A stretch of 64,000 nt of DNA, from positions 95,199 to 159,198 of the forward strand of contig REES01000087.1 in assembly GCA_007694935.1 (NCBI GenBank), written 5' to 3'. A program made the translations under genes and the position numbers. Positions 42,252 through 50,388 of the stretch are shown here, in pieces (positions within the stretch are counted from its first letter, which is position 1; each line of letters starts with the position of its first letter). Origin of the DNA: Rhodospirillales bacterium. GTDB lineage: Bacteria; Pseudomonadota; Alphaproteobacteria; Rhodospirillales; Defluviicoccaceae. Below the pieces are notes generated by a model. That model worked only from the letters and a program-made list of their open reading frames with translations. It was not told where the DNA came from and made no database searches.

Positions 42252-42671
42252 ATGACCGCCGAGATCGCGCCCGTGATCCATCCGCTCAGAATTGCCGATG
42301 CCCGGAATCGGCTGCGGCACGTGTTCGTGCGCGACCTGGTGCTCAGCTGTTCCATCGGCGTGCATCGGCACGAGCGTCACGCCCCGCAGCGCGTTCGCAT
42401 CAACCTCGACCTCGCGGTGCGCGACGAGGGCGCGGACCTGCGGGACGACCTGGGCAATGTCGTGTGCTACGAGCGCATCAGCGATGGCGTTCGGGACATC
42501 GTCTCCCAGGGCCATATCAAGCTGGTGGAAACCTTGGCGGAGTCGATCGCCCGCATGTGCCTGGACGATGCCCGGGTGCGGTCGGTGCGCGTCCGCGTCG
42601 AGAAGCTGGACGTCTTTCCCGATGCCGCCAGTGTCGGGGTGGAGATCGAGCGGTTCCCCCCATCGGTGTGA
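42252..42671 (+). CDS. folB: Dihydroneopterin aldolase
   Basis: A 139-residue FolB-type protein: VFVRDLVLSCSIGVHRHERHAPQRVRINLDLAV at the start and VETLAESIARMCLDDARVRSVRVRVEKLDVFPDAASVGVEI at the end. The conserved Glu and the terminal beta strand are present. It cleaves 7,8-dihydroneopterin to hydroxymethyl-dihydropterin in folate synthesis, and some members instead epimerise it (FolX). AAGG eight bases before the ATG at 42252 favours that start over ATG 42213. It follows the FolM-like reductase. Confidence 0.87.
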   Translation: MTAEIAPVIHPLRIADARNRLRHVFVRDLVLSCSIGVHRHERHAPQRVRINLDLAVRDEGADLRDDLGNVVCYERISDGVRDIVSQGHIKLVETLAESIARMCLDDARVRSVRVRVEKLDVFPDAASVGVEIERFPPSV

Positions 42672-43045
42672 AGCGTGGCGTGAGGAGGTCGCGGCGTGGC
42701 CCGGGCCCGCCGACCTTCGGCCCCGATAGTTGTGCACAGGTTGCTCGCAGGTCGTTGTGCCGTTGCGAGAACGCCGCCCCCGGTGGTGTGCCTTCGACGG
42801 GAGGTTCGAGAACCGCGGTCGGGGCATGAATCAGAGGGACGGAACGGGCGTATCTGGCCGGAGCCGGCCCGTCGCCGACGTCCGGCCCGGGCGTCCGGCA
42901 GCGGGGGCGGCCGCCGCCGCCCTCAAGCTATCCACAGTGTTGTCCCAAAGGGCGGGCGGAACGTCCTCGGCCGGAGGACATGCCGTCGGGCCCGAACCCT
43001 CAGGTCGCGTTGACCCCTGCCATCGCCCGCGCCACATTCCTTGCC
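42672..43045. other. Intergenic stretch with two DnaA-box-like sites
   Basis: About 374 bases between folB and uvrC with no convincing gene. TTGTGCACA (42730-42738) and CTATCCACA (42928-42936) each differ from the DnaA box TTATNCACA by one base. Two sites almost 200 bases apart without an AT-rich element do not make an origin. A longer uvrC start at 42980 would use part of this region. Confidence 0.5.
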
Positions 43046-44944
43046 ATGAGTTCGGAGTCGCCGGCACATCTTCCGGCTGTGACAGAGACAGGCCCGCTCG
43101 CTGCAGGAGTGGCGGTTGTCGCCGCCTACGTCCGTGGACTGCCCGACACGCCGGGGGTCTACCGGATGGCCAGCGCCAGCGGTGATGTGCTCTATGTCGG
43201 CAAGGCGCGCAACCTGAAGAAGCGGGTCGCGACCTACGTCCAGGCCCACCGCCTGGGCATGCGGCTGAAGCGCATGGTGGCGGAGACGGTGACGATGGAG
43301 TTCGTCACCACCCACACCGAAGCAGAGGCGCTCCTGCTCGAAGCGAACCTGATCAAGCGGCTGAAGCCCCGCTACAATATTCTTCTGCGCGACGACAAGT
43401 CGTTTCCGCTGATACTGGTCACCGGTGATCATCCTTTTCCCCGCGTCGTCAAGCACCGCGGCGCGCGGTCGCGCCCCGGCGATTATTACGGGCCGTTTGC
43501 ATCGGCTTGGTCCGTGAACCAGACCATCAATGTCCTGCAGCGGGCATTCCTGCTCCGGAACTGTTCCGACGCGGTGTTCGCTGCACGGACCAGGCCATGC
43601 CTTCTGTACCAGATCAAGCGGTGCTCGGCGCCTTGCGTCGGGCGGATCGGCGACGCTGCGTATCGCGAGCTGGTGGAACAGGCCCGGCTGTTTCTCAAGG
43701 GCGAGAGCCAAGTGATCCAGCAGGAGCTGGCTCGGCGCATGGACGCCGCCAGCCGGGACCTCGCCTACGAGGAAGCGGCGACCTATCGCGATCGCATCCG
43801 GGCACTGACAGCGGTGCAGGCGCATCAGGGGATCAACCTGGCTGGCTTGGGCGAGGCCGACGTGGTCGCCGCGCACACCGCCGGCGGCCAGACCTGCATC
43901 CAGGTGTTTTTCTTCCGGGCCGGGCAGAACTACGGCAATCGGCCCTATTTTCCCAACCACGGAGCGGAGGAGGGCGCGGAAGCGGTGCTCGCCGCCTTTC
44001 TGGGGCAGTTCTACGCCGATCACCCGCCGCCGCCGCTGGTGCTGCTGAGCCATCGGTTGCCGCAGCAAGCGCTGGTCGCGGAAGCGCTGTCGGTGACGGC
44101 CGGTCACCGGGTGCAGGTGGTGTTTCCACAGCGCGGGGAAAAGCTCGGCTTGGTGACACAGGCGATCGCCAACGCCCGTGATGCGCTGTCCCGGCGGATG
44201 GCGGAAAGCGCCTCCCAGCGGCGGCTGCTGGAAGCCCTCGGCGTGACCCTAGGCCTGGAAGCAGCGCCGCAGCGGATCGAGGTGTACGACAACAGCCATG
44301 TGTCCGGCACAGAGGCGCTGGGCGCCATGATCGTGGCCGGACCCGATGGCCTGGTGCCGAGTGCCTACCGCAAGTGGACCATTCGCGGCACGGAAGACGG
44401 TTTTGTGCCCGGGGATGACTACGCCATGATGCGCGAGGTGCTGACCCGTCGGTTCTCTCGCGCCCTCAAGGAGAATCCGGAGCGCATCGAGGGCTGGCCG
44501 GATCTGGTCCTGATTGACGGTGGTTCGGGACAGCTCGGCGTCGCCCTGAAGGTGTTTGCCGACCTGGGTATCGACGGTCTGCCTGTGGCGGCCATCGCCA
44601 AGGGGCCGGACCGCAACGCCGGTCGCGAGCGCATCTTCCGGCCGGACCACCCGCCGCTTCTGTTGGAATCGGGCGACCCGGTGCTGTACTTCTTGCAGCG
44701 GTTGCGTGACGAGGCGCATCGCTTTGTCATCGGCGGACATCGTCTCAAGCGCTCAAAACGGCTGGCCACATCGCCTCTGGACGAGATCCCCGGCATCGGC
44801 AGCCGGCGAAAGAAGGCGTTGCTGCACCATTTCGGATCCGTCCGGGCGATCGCCCAGGCCGGCCGCAGCGATCTCGAAGGTGTGGAAGGCATCAACCGGT
44901 CGCTCGCCAATAAGATCTATGACTGGTTCCATTCCGGAGGGTAG
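43046..44944 (+). CDS. uvrC: UvrABC system protein C
   Basis: A 632-residue excinuclease subunit. The N-terminal GIY-YIG domain reads [30 protein letters not shown]; the UvrB-interacting UVR motif is in [17 protein letters not shown]; the RNase H-like domain carries [31 protein letters not shown] and the catalytic residues; the C-terminus holds a helix-hairpin-helix pair ([22 protein letters not shown]). It makes both incisions in nucleotide excision repair. ATG 43046 is used; upstream starts to 42980 are possible. pgsA follows directly. Confidence 0.95.
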   Translation: MSSESPAHLPAVTETGPLAAGVAVVAAYVRGLPDTPGVYRMASASGDVLYVGKARNLKKRVATYVQAHRLGMRLKRMVAETVTMEFVTTHTEAEALLLEANLIKRLKPRYNILLRDDKSFPLILVTGDHPFPRVVKHRGARSRPGDYYGPFASAWSVNQTINVLQRAFLLRNCSDAVFAARTRPCLLYQIKRCSAPCVGRIGDAAYRELVEQARLFLKGESQVIQQELARRMDAASRDLAYEEAATYRDRIRALTAVQAHQGINLAGLGEADVVAAHTAGGQTCIQVFFFRAGQNYGNRPYFPNHGAEEGAEAVLAAFLGQFYADHPPPPLVLLSHRLPQQALVAEALSVTAGHRVQVVFPQRGEKLGLVTQAIANARDALSRRMAESASQRRLLEALGVTLGLEAAPQRIEVYDNSHVSGTEALGAMIVAGPDGLVPSAYRKWTIRGTEDGFVPGDDYAMMREVLTRRFSRALKENPERIEGWPDLVLIDGGSGQLGVALKVFADLGIDGLPVAAIAKGPDRNAGRERIFRPDHPPLLLESGDPVLYFLQRLRDEAHRFVIGGHRLKRSKRLATSPLDEIPGIGSRRKKALLHHFGSVRAIAQAGRSDLEGVEGINRSLANKIYDWFHSGG

Positions 44945-44945
44945 A

Positions 44946-45632
44946 ATGATGTGGTCGCTCTCCGCAGCCCCGATCGGACGCGTGATGTCGGGCAACCTTC
45001 CCAATCTGCTGACGGTTTCGCGGGTGCTGGCGACGCCTGTCGTCTGCGTGCTGCTGATGCTCCAAACCCCGTGGGGGAGTTGGCTCGCGCTGCTGGTGTT
45101 CGTGCTCGCCGGGATCACCGATTTCCTTGATGGCTACCTCGCACGTGCCTGGTCGCAGCAGTCGAGCTTCGGGCGCTTTCTCGACCCCATCGCCGACAAG
45201 CTGCTGGTCGCCTCCGTGCTGCTGGTGTTGGTCGGCATCGATCGGTTGCAAGGCGTGCACATCCTGCCGGCGGCCGTGATCCTGTGGCGCGAGATCCTGG
45301 TCTCCGGCCTGCGGGAGCATCTGGCGCAGCTCAATGTCGGCGTGCCCGTGACCCGCTTGGCCAAATGGAAGACCACCCTGCAGATGGTTGCTATCGGCTT
45401 CCTCGTCGTCGGCGAGTACGGTCCGGCGTTGGGGCCGCTCACCACGCCGGTGATCGGCCTCTATGGACTGTGGGCGGCGGCGCTGCTGACCTTCATCACC
45501 GGGTACGACTACCTGCGCGCCGGAATGGGCCACATGGGGGAGGAGCCGACCGCGGCACCGCACAACGGCCCGGATCGGCCGGAGGCCGTGCGGCGGCTGG
45601 AGCGGGCGGATCCCGCCCGCGACGTCGGCTAG
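44946..45632 (+). CDS. pgsA: CDP-diacylglycerol-glycerol-3-phosphate 3-phosphatidyltransferase
   Basis: A 228-residue membrane enzyme of the CDP-alcohol phosphatidyltransferase class. The active-site motif DGYLARAWSQQSSFGRFLDPIADK fits D-G-x2-A-R-x8-G-x3-D-x3-D, and NLPNLLTVSRVLATPVVCVLL is the usual first helix. It makes phosphatidylglycerol phosphate. GGAGGG just upstream supports ATG 44946/44949; the N-terminal ~13 residues before MSGNLPNLLT are atypical. The uvrC-pgsA-moaD-moaE order is conserved in alphaproteobacteria. The C-terminal tail after residue 195 is hydrophilic and variable. Confidence 0.92.
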   Translation: MMWSLSAAPIGRVMSGNLPNLLTVSRVLATPVVCVLLMLQTPWGSWLALLVFVLAGITDFLDGYLARAWSQQSSFGRFLDPIADKLLVASVLLVLVGIDRLQGVHILPAAVILWREILVSGLREHLAQLNVGVPVTRLAKWKTTLQMVAIGFLVVGEYGPALGPLTTPVIGLYGLWAAALLTFITGYDYLRAGMGHMGEEPTAAPHNGPDRPEAVRRLERADPARDVG

Positions 45633-45652
45633 GATCGCGGTGGTCGGGGGAC

Positions 45653-45913
45653 ATGCACATCCTTTACTTCGCGTCTTTGCGGGAGAAGGCGGGCCTCGCC
45701 TCCGAGGAGGTGGCGCCGCCGGCCGAGGTGGCCGATGTCGACGCCCTGGTGGCTTGGTTGCGGGACCGTGGCGGCAAACCCGCCGAGGCGCTTGCCGACC
45801 TCCGGTTTGTCCGGGTGGCGGTGAATCAGGAGCACGTGAGCCTTCGGCACCCGGTCCGCGCCGGTGACGAAGTGGCGTTCTTTCCGCCGGTGACCGGAGG
45901 GACCAACGGGTGA
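45653..45913 (+). CDS. moaD: Molybdopterin synthase sulfur carrier subunit
   Basis: An 86-residue ubiquitin-like protein: MHILYFASLREKAGLASEEV at the start, VAVNQEHVSLRHPVRAGDEVAFFPPVTGG near the end. MoaD carries the thiocarboxylate used by MoaE to make molybdopterin, formed on a C-terminal Gly-Gly. Here three residues (TNG) follow the Gly-Gly because the stop lies within the overlap with moaE. The GGA-GGG codons of that Gly-Gly also provide the ribosome-binding site of moaE. GGGGGA precedes the ATG. Confidence 0.88.
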   Translation: MHILYFASLREKAGLASEEVAPPAEVADVDALVAWLRDRGGKPAEALADLRFVRVAVNQEHVSLRHPVRAGDEVAFFPPVTGGTNG

Positions 45914-46419
45914 TCCGGGTGCAGCGGGAGGATTTCTCCGTCGGTGCCGAGATCGATCGGCTGTGCGCCGGCGGATCCGCCGTCGGCGGTGTTGCCGTGT
46001 TCATCGGACTGGTGCGCGATGTCAACGACGACCGGGCGGTGCAGGCGATGATCCTGGAGCACTACCCCGGCATGACCGAGCGGGAGCTCGATCGGCTCGA
46101 ACAGGAAGCAAGGCGTCGCTGGCCGCTTCAGGAGGTCCTGATCATCCACCGCTTCGGCCGCCTGGTGCCGTCAGACCGGATCGTCCTGGTTGCGGCGACG
46201 TCGGCGCATCGGGATGCCGCGTTCGACGCGTGCCGGTTTCTGATCGACTGGTTGAAGACCCGGGCGCCGTTCTGGAAGCAGGAAGAAACCGGACAGGGGC
46301 GGCAGTGGGTTGTTGCCCGGGAGTCCGATGCCGATGCCGCCGCCCGGTGGTCGCCGATCGCGCCGGGTGGTGCCGGGGCGGATTCCCGTCCGTCCGTCGC
46401 GCAGGCCCCACGGCGTTAG
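45910..46419 (+). CDS. moaE: Molybdopterin synthase catalytic subunit
   Basis: A 169-residue MoaE. Landmarks are GGVAVFIGLVRD, MILEHYPGMTERELDRL, VLIIHRFGRLVPSDRIVLVAATSAHRDAAFDACRFLIDWLKTRAPFWKQE with the catalytic Lys residues. It inserts dithiolene sulfur into precursor Z (cPMP), taking it from MoaD. The GTG start overlaps the moaD stop by four bases. The C-terminal ~25 residues are a low-complexity extension. Confidence 0.93.
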   Translation: MIRVQREDFSVGAEIDRLCAGGSAVGGVAVFIGLVRDVNDDRAVQAMILEHYPGMTERELDRLEQEARRRWPLQEVLIIHRFGRLVPSDRIVLVAATSAHRDAAFDACRFLIDWLKTRAPFWKQEETGQGRQWVVARESDADAAARWSPIAPGGAGADSRPSVAQAPRR

Positions 46420-46426
46420 GCGGCCG

Positions 46427-47086
46427 ATGCCTCAGTCCTCCCTCGGTGGCAACGGTGCCCGTTTCGACGCGCTGTTCCTGGATTTCGACGGCGTCATCCT
46501 GGAATCCGCCGACATCAAGACACGTGCCTTCACCGAAATGTACCGGCCGTACGGCGATGACGTCCTGGCAGCGGCGCTGGCCCACCACAAGGCCCATGGC
46601 GGCATCTCCCGCCGCCAGAAGATCCGCCATTGCCATGCCACCCTGCTCGGCAGGACCCTGACCGTCGAGGAACTGGATCGCTTGGCACTGCACTTCTCCC
46701 ATCTGGTGGAGGACGCGGTGGTGGGGGCGGCGTGGGTGCCCGGGGCGGAGGCGCTGCTGGCTTCACTCCGGGACCGGCTGCCGATGTTCGTGGTGTCGGG
46801 TACGCCGGAGGTGGAGTTGCGGCGGATCGTCGCCCGCCGCGGCATCGCCGATTGGTTCCACGAGGTACGGGGGTCGCCGCCCGAGAAGCCGCCGATCATT
46901 CGGGAGCTGCTGGCCGACCACGGCCTGGCGGCCGACCGCGTTCTGTTCGTGGGTGACAGCATGACCGACCATGACGCCGCGGCGGCCACCGGCCTCGCCT
47001 TCGTCGGTCGGGTCCGCGCCGGCGAGGCGTCCTTCTTCCCGGCGGGCACGACCGTCATCTCGGACCTCACCCAACTGGAGTTGTGA
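46427..47086 (+). CDS. HAD-superfamily hydrolase, phosphoglycolate phosphatase-like
   Basis: A 219-residue HAD hydrolase. Motif I is LFLDFDGVILESADIK (nucleophile Asp), motif II FVVSGTPEVELR, motif III around EKPPIIREL, and motif IV FVGDSMTDHDAAAATG. A cap domain lies between motifs I and II. It is paralogous to the gene at 53242-53892, sharing the cap pattern with IRxCHxTLLG. The substrate is a small phosphate ester that cannot be named. Its stop overlaps an in-frame GTG of the LOG-family gene. Confidence 0.83.
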   Translation: MPQSSLGGNGARFDALFLDFDGVILESADIKTRAFTEMYRPYGDDVLAAALAHHKAHGGISRRQKIRHCHATLLGRTLTVEELDRLALHFSHLVEDAVVGAAWVPGAEALLASLRDRLPMFVVSGTPEVELRRIVARRGIADWFHEVRGSPPEKPPIIRELLADHGLAADRVLFVGDSMTDHDAAAATGLAFVGRVRAGEASFFPAGTTVISDLTQLEL

Positions 47087-47136
47087 CCCGGCGGCGCGCG
47101 ATGCCGCCGCCCACCTGCCGAAGGGAACACGCGTCC

Positions 47137-47952
47137 ATGGGGTCGGAGGACAAGCGGGTCGACAAGGCCTACCGCAGCGAGGCATTCATTGGCGGCCGGG
47201 ACGCCCGGCAGATCCGCATTCTTGCCGAATATCTCTTCCCGGAATCCCGCTTCGATGCGCTCCGCATCTCCGACACCATCGTGTTCTGGGGATCGGCGCG
47301 GCTGCTGCCCCGGGACGTGGCGGTGGAGATGCTGGAGGACGTTCGCGCCAACGGCGGCGACCTGCAGGGGGCCGAGCGCCTCGTGTCGATGTCGCGCTAC
47401 TACGAGGACTGCCGTGAGCTGGCCCGCCGGCTGACGGAGTGGTCGAAAGGGCTGGAGGAGAAGCGCCGGCGCTTCGTGATCTGCACCGGCGGCGGTCCCG
47501 GCATCATGGAGGCGGCCAATCGCGGCGCCTCGGAAGCGCGCGGGATCAACATCGGCTTGACCATCTCGCTGCCCCATGAGCAGCGCGGCAACCCCTACAT
47601 CACCCGCCAACTCGAATTCGAGTTTCACTACTTCTTCATGCGCAAGTTTTGGTTCGTCTATCTCGCCAAGGCTCTGATTGCCTTTCCCGGCGGCTTCGGG
47701 ACCCTGGACGAATTCTTCGAAGTTGTGACCCTGGTCCAGACCGGCAAGATCCGAAAGCGCCTGCCGATCGTCCTGTTCGGCACCGACTTCTGGGACGCGG
47801 TCTTGAATCTGGAGGCTCTCGTCCGGTTCGGCACGATCGACCGCAAGGATCTGGACCTGTTCCACAAGACCGATTCGGTGGACGAGGCCTTCGACATCAT
47901 CGTCCGTGAGTTGACCCACGAGGCGCTGGCCCAGCCGGGCGGCCGGTGGTAG
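47137..47952 (+). CDS. LOG family protein (lysine decarboxylase-like fold)
   Basis: A 271-residue protein of the TIGR00730/LOG-related group. FVICTGGGPGIMEAANRGASEARGINIGL and the signature PGGFGTLDEFFEVVTLVQTGKI are present. LOG proteins are cytokinin riboside 5'-monophosphate phosphoribohydrolases or nucleosidases; this longer variant with an N-terminal helical extension (residues 1-~50) is less well characterised, so purine-nucleotide hydrolysis is only likely. ATG 47137 is chosen; GTG 47083 would overlap the HAD gene. It converges with ilvE. Confidence 0.83.
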   Translation: MGSEDKRVDKAYRSEAFIGGRDARQIRILAEYLFPESRFDALRISDTIVFWGSARLLPRDVAVEMLEDVRANGGDLQGAERLVSMSRYYEDCRELARRLTEWSKGLEEKRRRFVICTGGGPGIMEAANRGASEARGINIGLTISLPHEQRGNPYITRQLEFEFHYFFMRKFWFVYLAKALIAFPGGFGTLDEFFEVVTLVQTGKIRKRLPIVLFGTDFWDAVLNLEALVRFGTIDRKDLDLFHKTDSVDEAFDIIVRELTHEALAQPGGRW

Positions 47953-48000
47953 CGGTCGCCGGAGCAGGCTGCCGGGGCCGCCCGGACGGGGCTGCGGCAA

Positions 48001-48903
48001 TCAGGCCGCCGGCACCGCCTGCCGCGCCGCCCGGGTGGTCAACCGGGTGTAGTCCTCGATCAGGGTCCTGGTGATCTCGCCGGGGGTGTAGCGATGATCG
48101 TCGATGCTGCCGACCGGGGTCACCTCGGCGGCCGTGCCGGTCAGGAATACCTCGGTGGCGTTGGCCAGTTCGTTCGGCGTGATCGGCCGCTCGACCACCT
48201 CGATGCCGCGTTCGCGGGCCAGCGCGATCACCGTCTGCCGGGTAATGCCGTTGAGGAAGCAGTCGGGAACAGGGGTATGCAGGCGCCCGTCCCCGAACAC
48301 CAGAAAGATGTTGGCGCCGGTCGATTCCGCGACCCTGCCGCGCCAGTCGAGCATCAGGGCGTCGTCATACCCCTGATCCTCGACCGCATGCTTGGACAGG
48401 GTGCAGATCATGTACAGGCCGGCCGCCTTGGCATGCACCGGCGCGGTGTCCGGTGCCGGCCGTCGCCAGGGCGCGGTCTTGAGGCGGATGCCGTGCAGGC
48501 GTGCCTCCGGCGCGAAGTAGGAGGGCCAGGGCCAAGTGGCGATGGCCAGGTTGATCCGGGTGGCCTGGGCCGAGACCCCCATCATCTCGCTGCCGCGCCA
48601 AGCGATCGGGCGCACGTAGCCATCGACGATGCCATTGGCCTTGCACACCGCCTCGGTGGCGCGGTCGAGGTCATCAACCGAGCAAGGCAGCGTGAAACCC
48701 AGCAGCCGTGCCGAGTCGGCCAGCCGCTGGGAGTGCTCGGTCAGCTTGAAGATGCTGCCGCCATAGACGCGCTCCCCCTCGAACACCGAGGAGGCGTAAT
48801 GCAGCGCGTGGGTCAGCACGTGGACACTGGCATCCCGCCACGGCACCAAGTCGCCGTTGAACCAGATCAGGCCATCGCGATCATCGAACGGTTGCGTCGC
48901 CAT
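48001..48903 (-). CDS. ilvE: Branched-chain amino acid aminotransferase
   Basis: A 300-residue fold-type IV PLP aminotransferase. IWFNGDLVPWRDASVHVLTHALHYASSVFEGERVY is the typical start; the PLP Lys is in PVHAKAAGLYMICTLSKHAVEDQGYDDALMLD, and ESTGANIFLVFGDGRLHTP, NGITRQTVIALARERGIEV and EVFLTGTAAEVTPV follow. It performs the last step of Leu/Ile/Val synthesis. The ATG at 48903 is supported by GGAAAGG eight bases upstream; TTG 48906 is not needed. It diverges from the marR-type gene across 272 bp. Confidence 0.93.
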   Translation of the reverse strand: MATQPFDDRDGLIWFNGDLVPWRDASVHVLTHALHYASSVFEGERVYGGSIFKLTEHSQRLADSARLLGFTLPCSVDDLDRATEAVCKANGIVDGYVRPIAWRGSEMMGVSAQATRINLAIATWPWPSYFAPEARLHGIRLKTAPWRRPAPDTAPVHAKAAGLYMICTLSKHAVEDQGYDDALMLDWRGRVAESTGANIFLVFGDGRLHTPVPDCFLNGITRQTVIALARERGIEVVERPITPNELANATEVFLTGTAAEVTPVGSIDDHRYTPGEITRTLIEDYTRLTTRAARQAVPAA

Positions 48904-48991
48904 CAAGACAACCTTTCCCGTAAGCTTGCGGCAAGCGGCGAAGCGGACCCGGCCGCCGTCTCAACCATTGCAGTTGGTAGCATCCGCGGGC

Positions 48992-48997
48992 ATTATA
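48992..48997 (-). promoter_or_regulatory. Possible -10 element of ilvE
   Basis: On the minus strand a perfect TATAAT lies 89 bases before the ilvE start codon. The sequence 17 bases further upstream (CAATTA) is a poor -35; a TTGACA directly abuts the -10 and is therefore not usable with it. Confidence 0.4.
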
Positions 48998-49054
48998 TGT
49001 CAAGGATGCTGACGTAATTGCCTGTGCCGGTGCATCCGGCACTCGTGGTTCGAT

Positions 49055-49080
49055 GCCCACGGATGAGCCCATCCGTGGGC
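49055..49080. repeat. Perfect 11-bp inverted repeat upstream of petP-like gene
   Basis: GCCCACGGATG (49055-49065) and CATCCGTGGGC (49070-49080) pair exactly around a four-base loop, in the divergent region between ilvE and the MarR gene and about 96 bases before its start codon. It could be an RNA hairpin or an operator; there is no T-run. Direct repeats CGTGGTTCGA lie either side of it, at about 49044 and 49109. Confidence 0.5.
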
Positions 49081-49175
49081 TGAATCGGACCACCAGATCA
49101 AACAGGTTCGTGGTTCGACCGATCTGACGCTTGGCATCGCAGCGTCAGGTTCGATCCGCGAGAGCCGAGGAAGCC

Positions 49176-49703
49176 ATGGTCGAGGCCGCGCAGGTCACCG
49201 GCATCGGGGATCGAGGGCACGAGGTTGGGCCGCCGGAATTGCGGCGAGCGATCGAGTTGCTGTTTTTTGCGTATCGGGACTTCACCGGCGAGGCGGATCA
49301 GTTGCTGGAACGTTACGGCTTCGGGCGGGCCCATCACCGGGTGATCTACTTCGTCGGCCGCCATCCCGGTGTTTCGGTCAGTGGGCTGCTTGACATTCTG
49401 AAGATAACCAAGCAGGGACTGTCGCCGGTGCTGAGCCAGCTGGTCCGGGACGGCTTCGTGATCGCGCGCCCCGATCGCGCCGACCGCCGCCGCCGCCGGC
49501 TGTTTCTCACCGAGGAAGCGCAAGCGCTCGAACGGGTGCTGACGGCGCGGCAGTCCGCCCGGCTGGCGGCCGCCTTCGCCGAGGCGGGGCCGGATGCGGC
49601 CTCGGGCTTCACCCAGGTGCTGGAGGCGATCATCGCTCCAGAGGTCCGTCATCGCGTGGCCCTGGCTTTTCCTGATCCGATGGAAGGATCGCCGCGTCCA
49701 TGA
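49176..49703 (+). CDS. MarR-family regulator (PetP-like)
   Basis: A 175-residue winged-HTH regulator. The recognition region reads GVSVSGLLDILKITKQGLSPVLSQLVRDGFVIARPDRADRRRRRLFLTEEA, the MarR wing and helix. The order MarR-response regulator-histidine kinase matches the petP-petR arrangement of Rhodobacter and relatives. GAGGAA before the ATG at 49176 fixes the start. Its stop overlaps the response-regulator start by four bases. A perfect inverted repeat upstream is a candidate operator. The ligand is unknown. Confidence 0.85.
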   Translation: MVEAAQVTGIGDRGHEVGPPELRRAIELLFFAYRDFTGEADQLLERYGFGRAHHRVIYFVGRHPGVSVSGLLDILKITKQGLSPVLSQLVRDGFVIARPDRADRRRRRLFLTEEAQALERVLTARQSARLAAAFAEAGPDAASGFTQVLEAIIAPEVRHRVALAFPDPMEGSPRP

Positions 49704-50383
49704 GCCAGGATTTGCCGCACGTTCTGGTCGTCGACGACGATGACCGGTTGCGCGCGCTGCTGGCCCGCTATCTCGGCGACCATGGTTTCGTGGTGGCCAC
49801 GGCAGCCTCGGCGGCGGAAGCCCGCAGCCGGCTCGGCACCCTCGCGTTCGACGCCATGATCCTCGACCTGATGATGCCGGGGGAGCACGGATTGGATCTC
49901 GCCGCCTCGGTCCGCAAGCAGAGCGGGCTGCCGATCCTGATGCTGACCGCCATGGCCGAGGCGGAGGATCGCATCAACGGCCTGGAGCACGGCGCCGACG
50001 ACTACCTGGTGAAGCCGTTCGAGCCGCGGGAACTGCTTTTGCGTATGCAGAATCTGATCCGTCGTGGGGTGCCCCGGCCGGACCCGGCGGCAGCCGTGCT
50101 TCTCGGCGACCTCGCATTCGACGTGGAGCGCGGCGAACTCAAGCGTGGTGATGCCGTCATCCGTCTGACCTCGGTGGAAGCCGCCCTGCTTCAGGTGCTG
50201 GCGCGCCAGCCGGGGGTGGCGTTCAGCCGCGAGGACCTGATCGAGCTGACCGGAGCGGCCGGCGGCGACCGGGCCGTGGATGTCCAGGTCACCCGGCTCC
50301 GCCGCAAGATCGAGGCGGATCCCCGCGAGCCGCGCTATCTCCAGACGGTTCGCGGCAAGGGCTACGTGCTCAAGCCGGACTGA
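49700..50383 (+). CDS. OmpR-family response regulator (PetR-like)
   Basis: A 227-residue two-domain regulator. The receiver domain (1-~120) has the acidic pair VVDDDDRL, the phospho-acceptor Asp in MILDLMMPGEHG, a Thr in MLTAMAE and the Lys in LVKPFEPREL. The C-terminal winged helix (about 135-227) ends LQTVRGKGYVLKPD, typical of OmpR/PhoB regulators. It is co-translated with the MarR gene and five bases ahead of the kinase, its probable partner. Target genes are unknown. Confidence 0.92.
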   Translation: MSQDLPHVLVVDDDDRLRALLARYLGDHGFVVATAASAAEARSRLGTLAFDAMILDLMMPGEHGLDLAASVRKQSGLPILMLTAMAEAEDRINGLEHGADDYLVKPFEPRELLLRMQNLIRRGVPRPDPAAAVLLGDLAFDVERGELKRGDAVIRLTSVEAALLQVLARQPGVAFSREDLIELTGAAGGDRAVDVQVTRLRRKIEADPREPRYLQTVRGKGYVLKPD

Positions 50384-50388
50384 CCCCG

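Noticed and set aside
42730..42936. Two DnaA-box-like sequences, considered as an origin
   Set aside because: Only two near-matches 190 bp apart, no AT-rich unwinding element and no dnaA/dnaN/parAB context.
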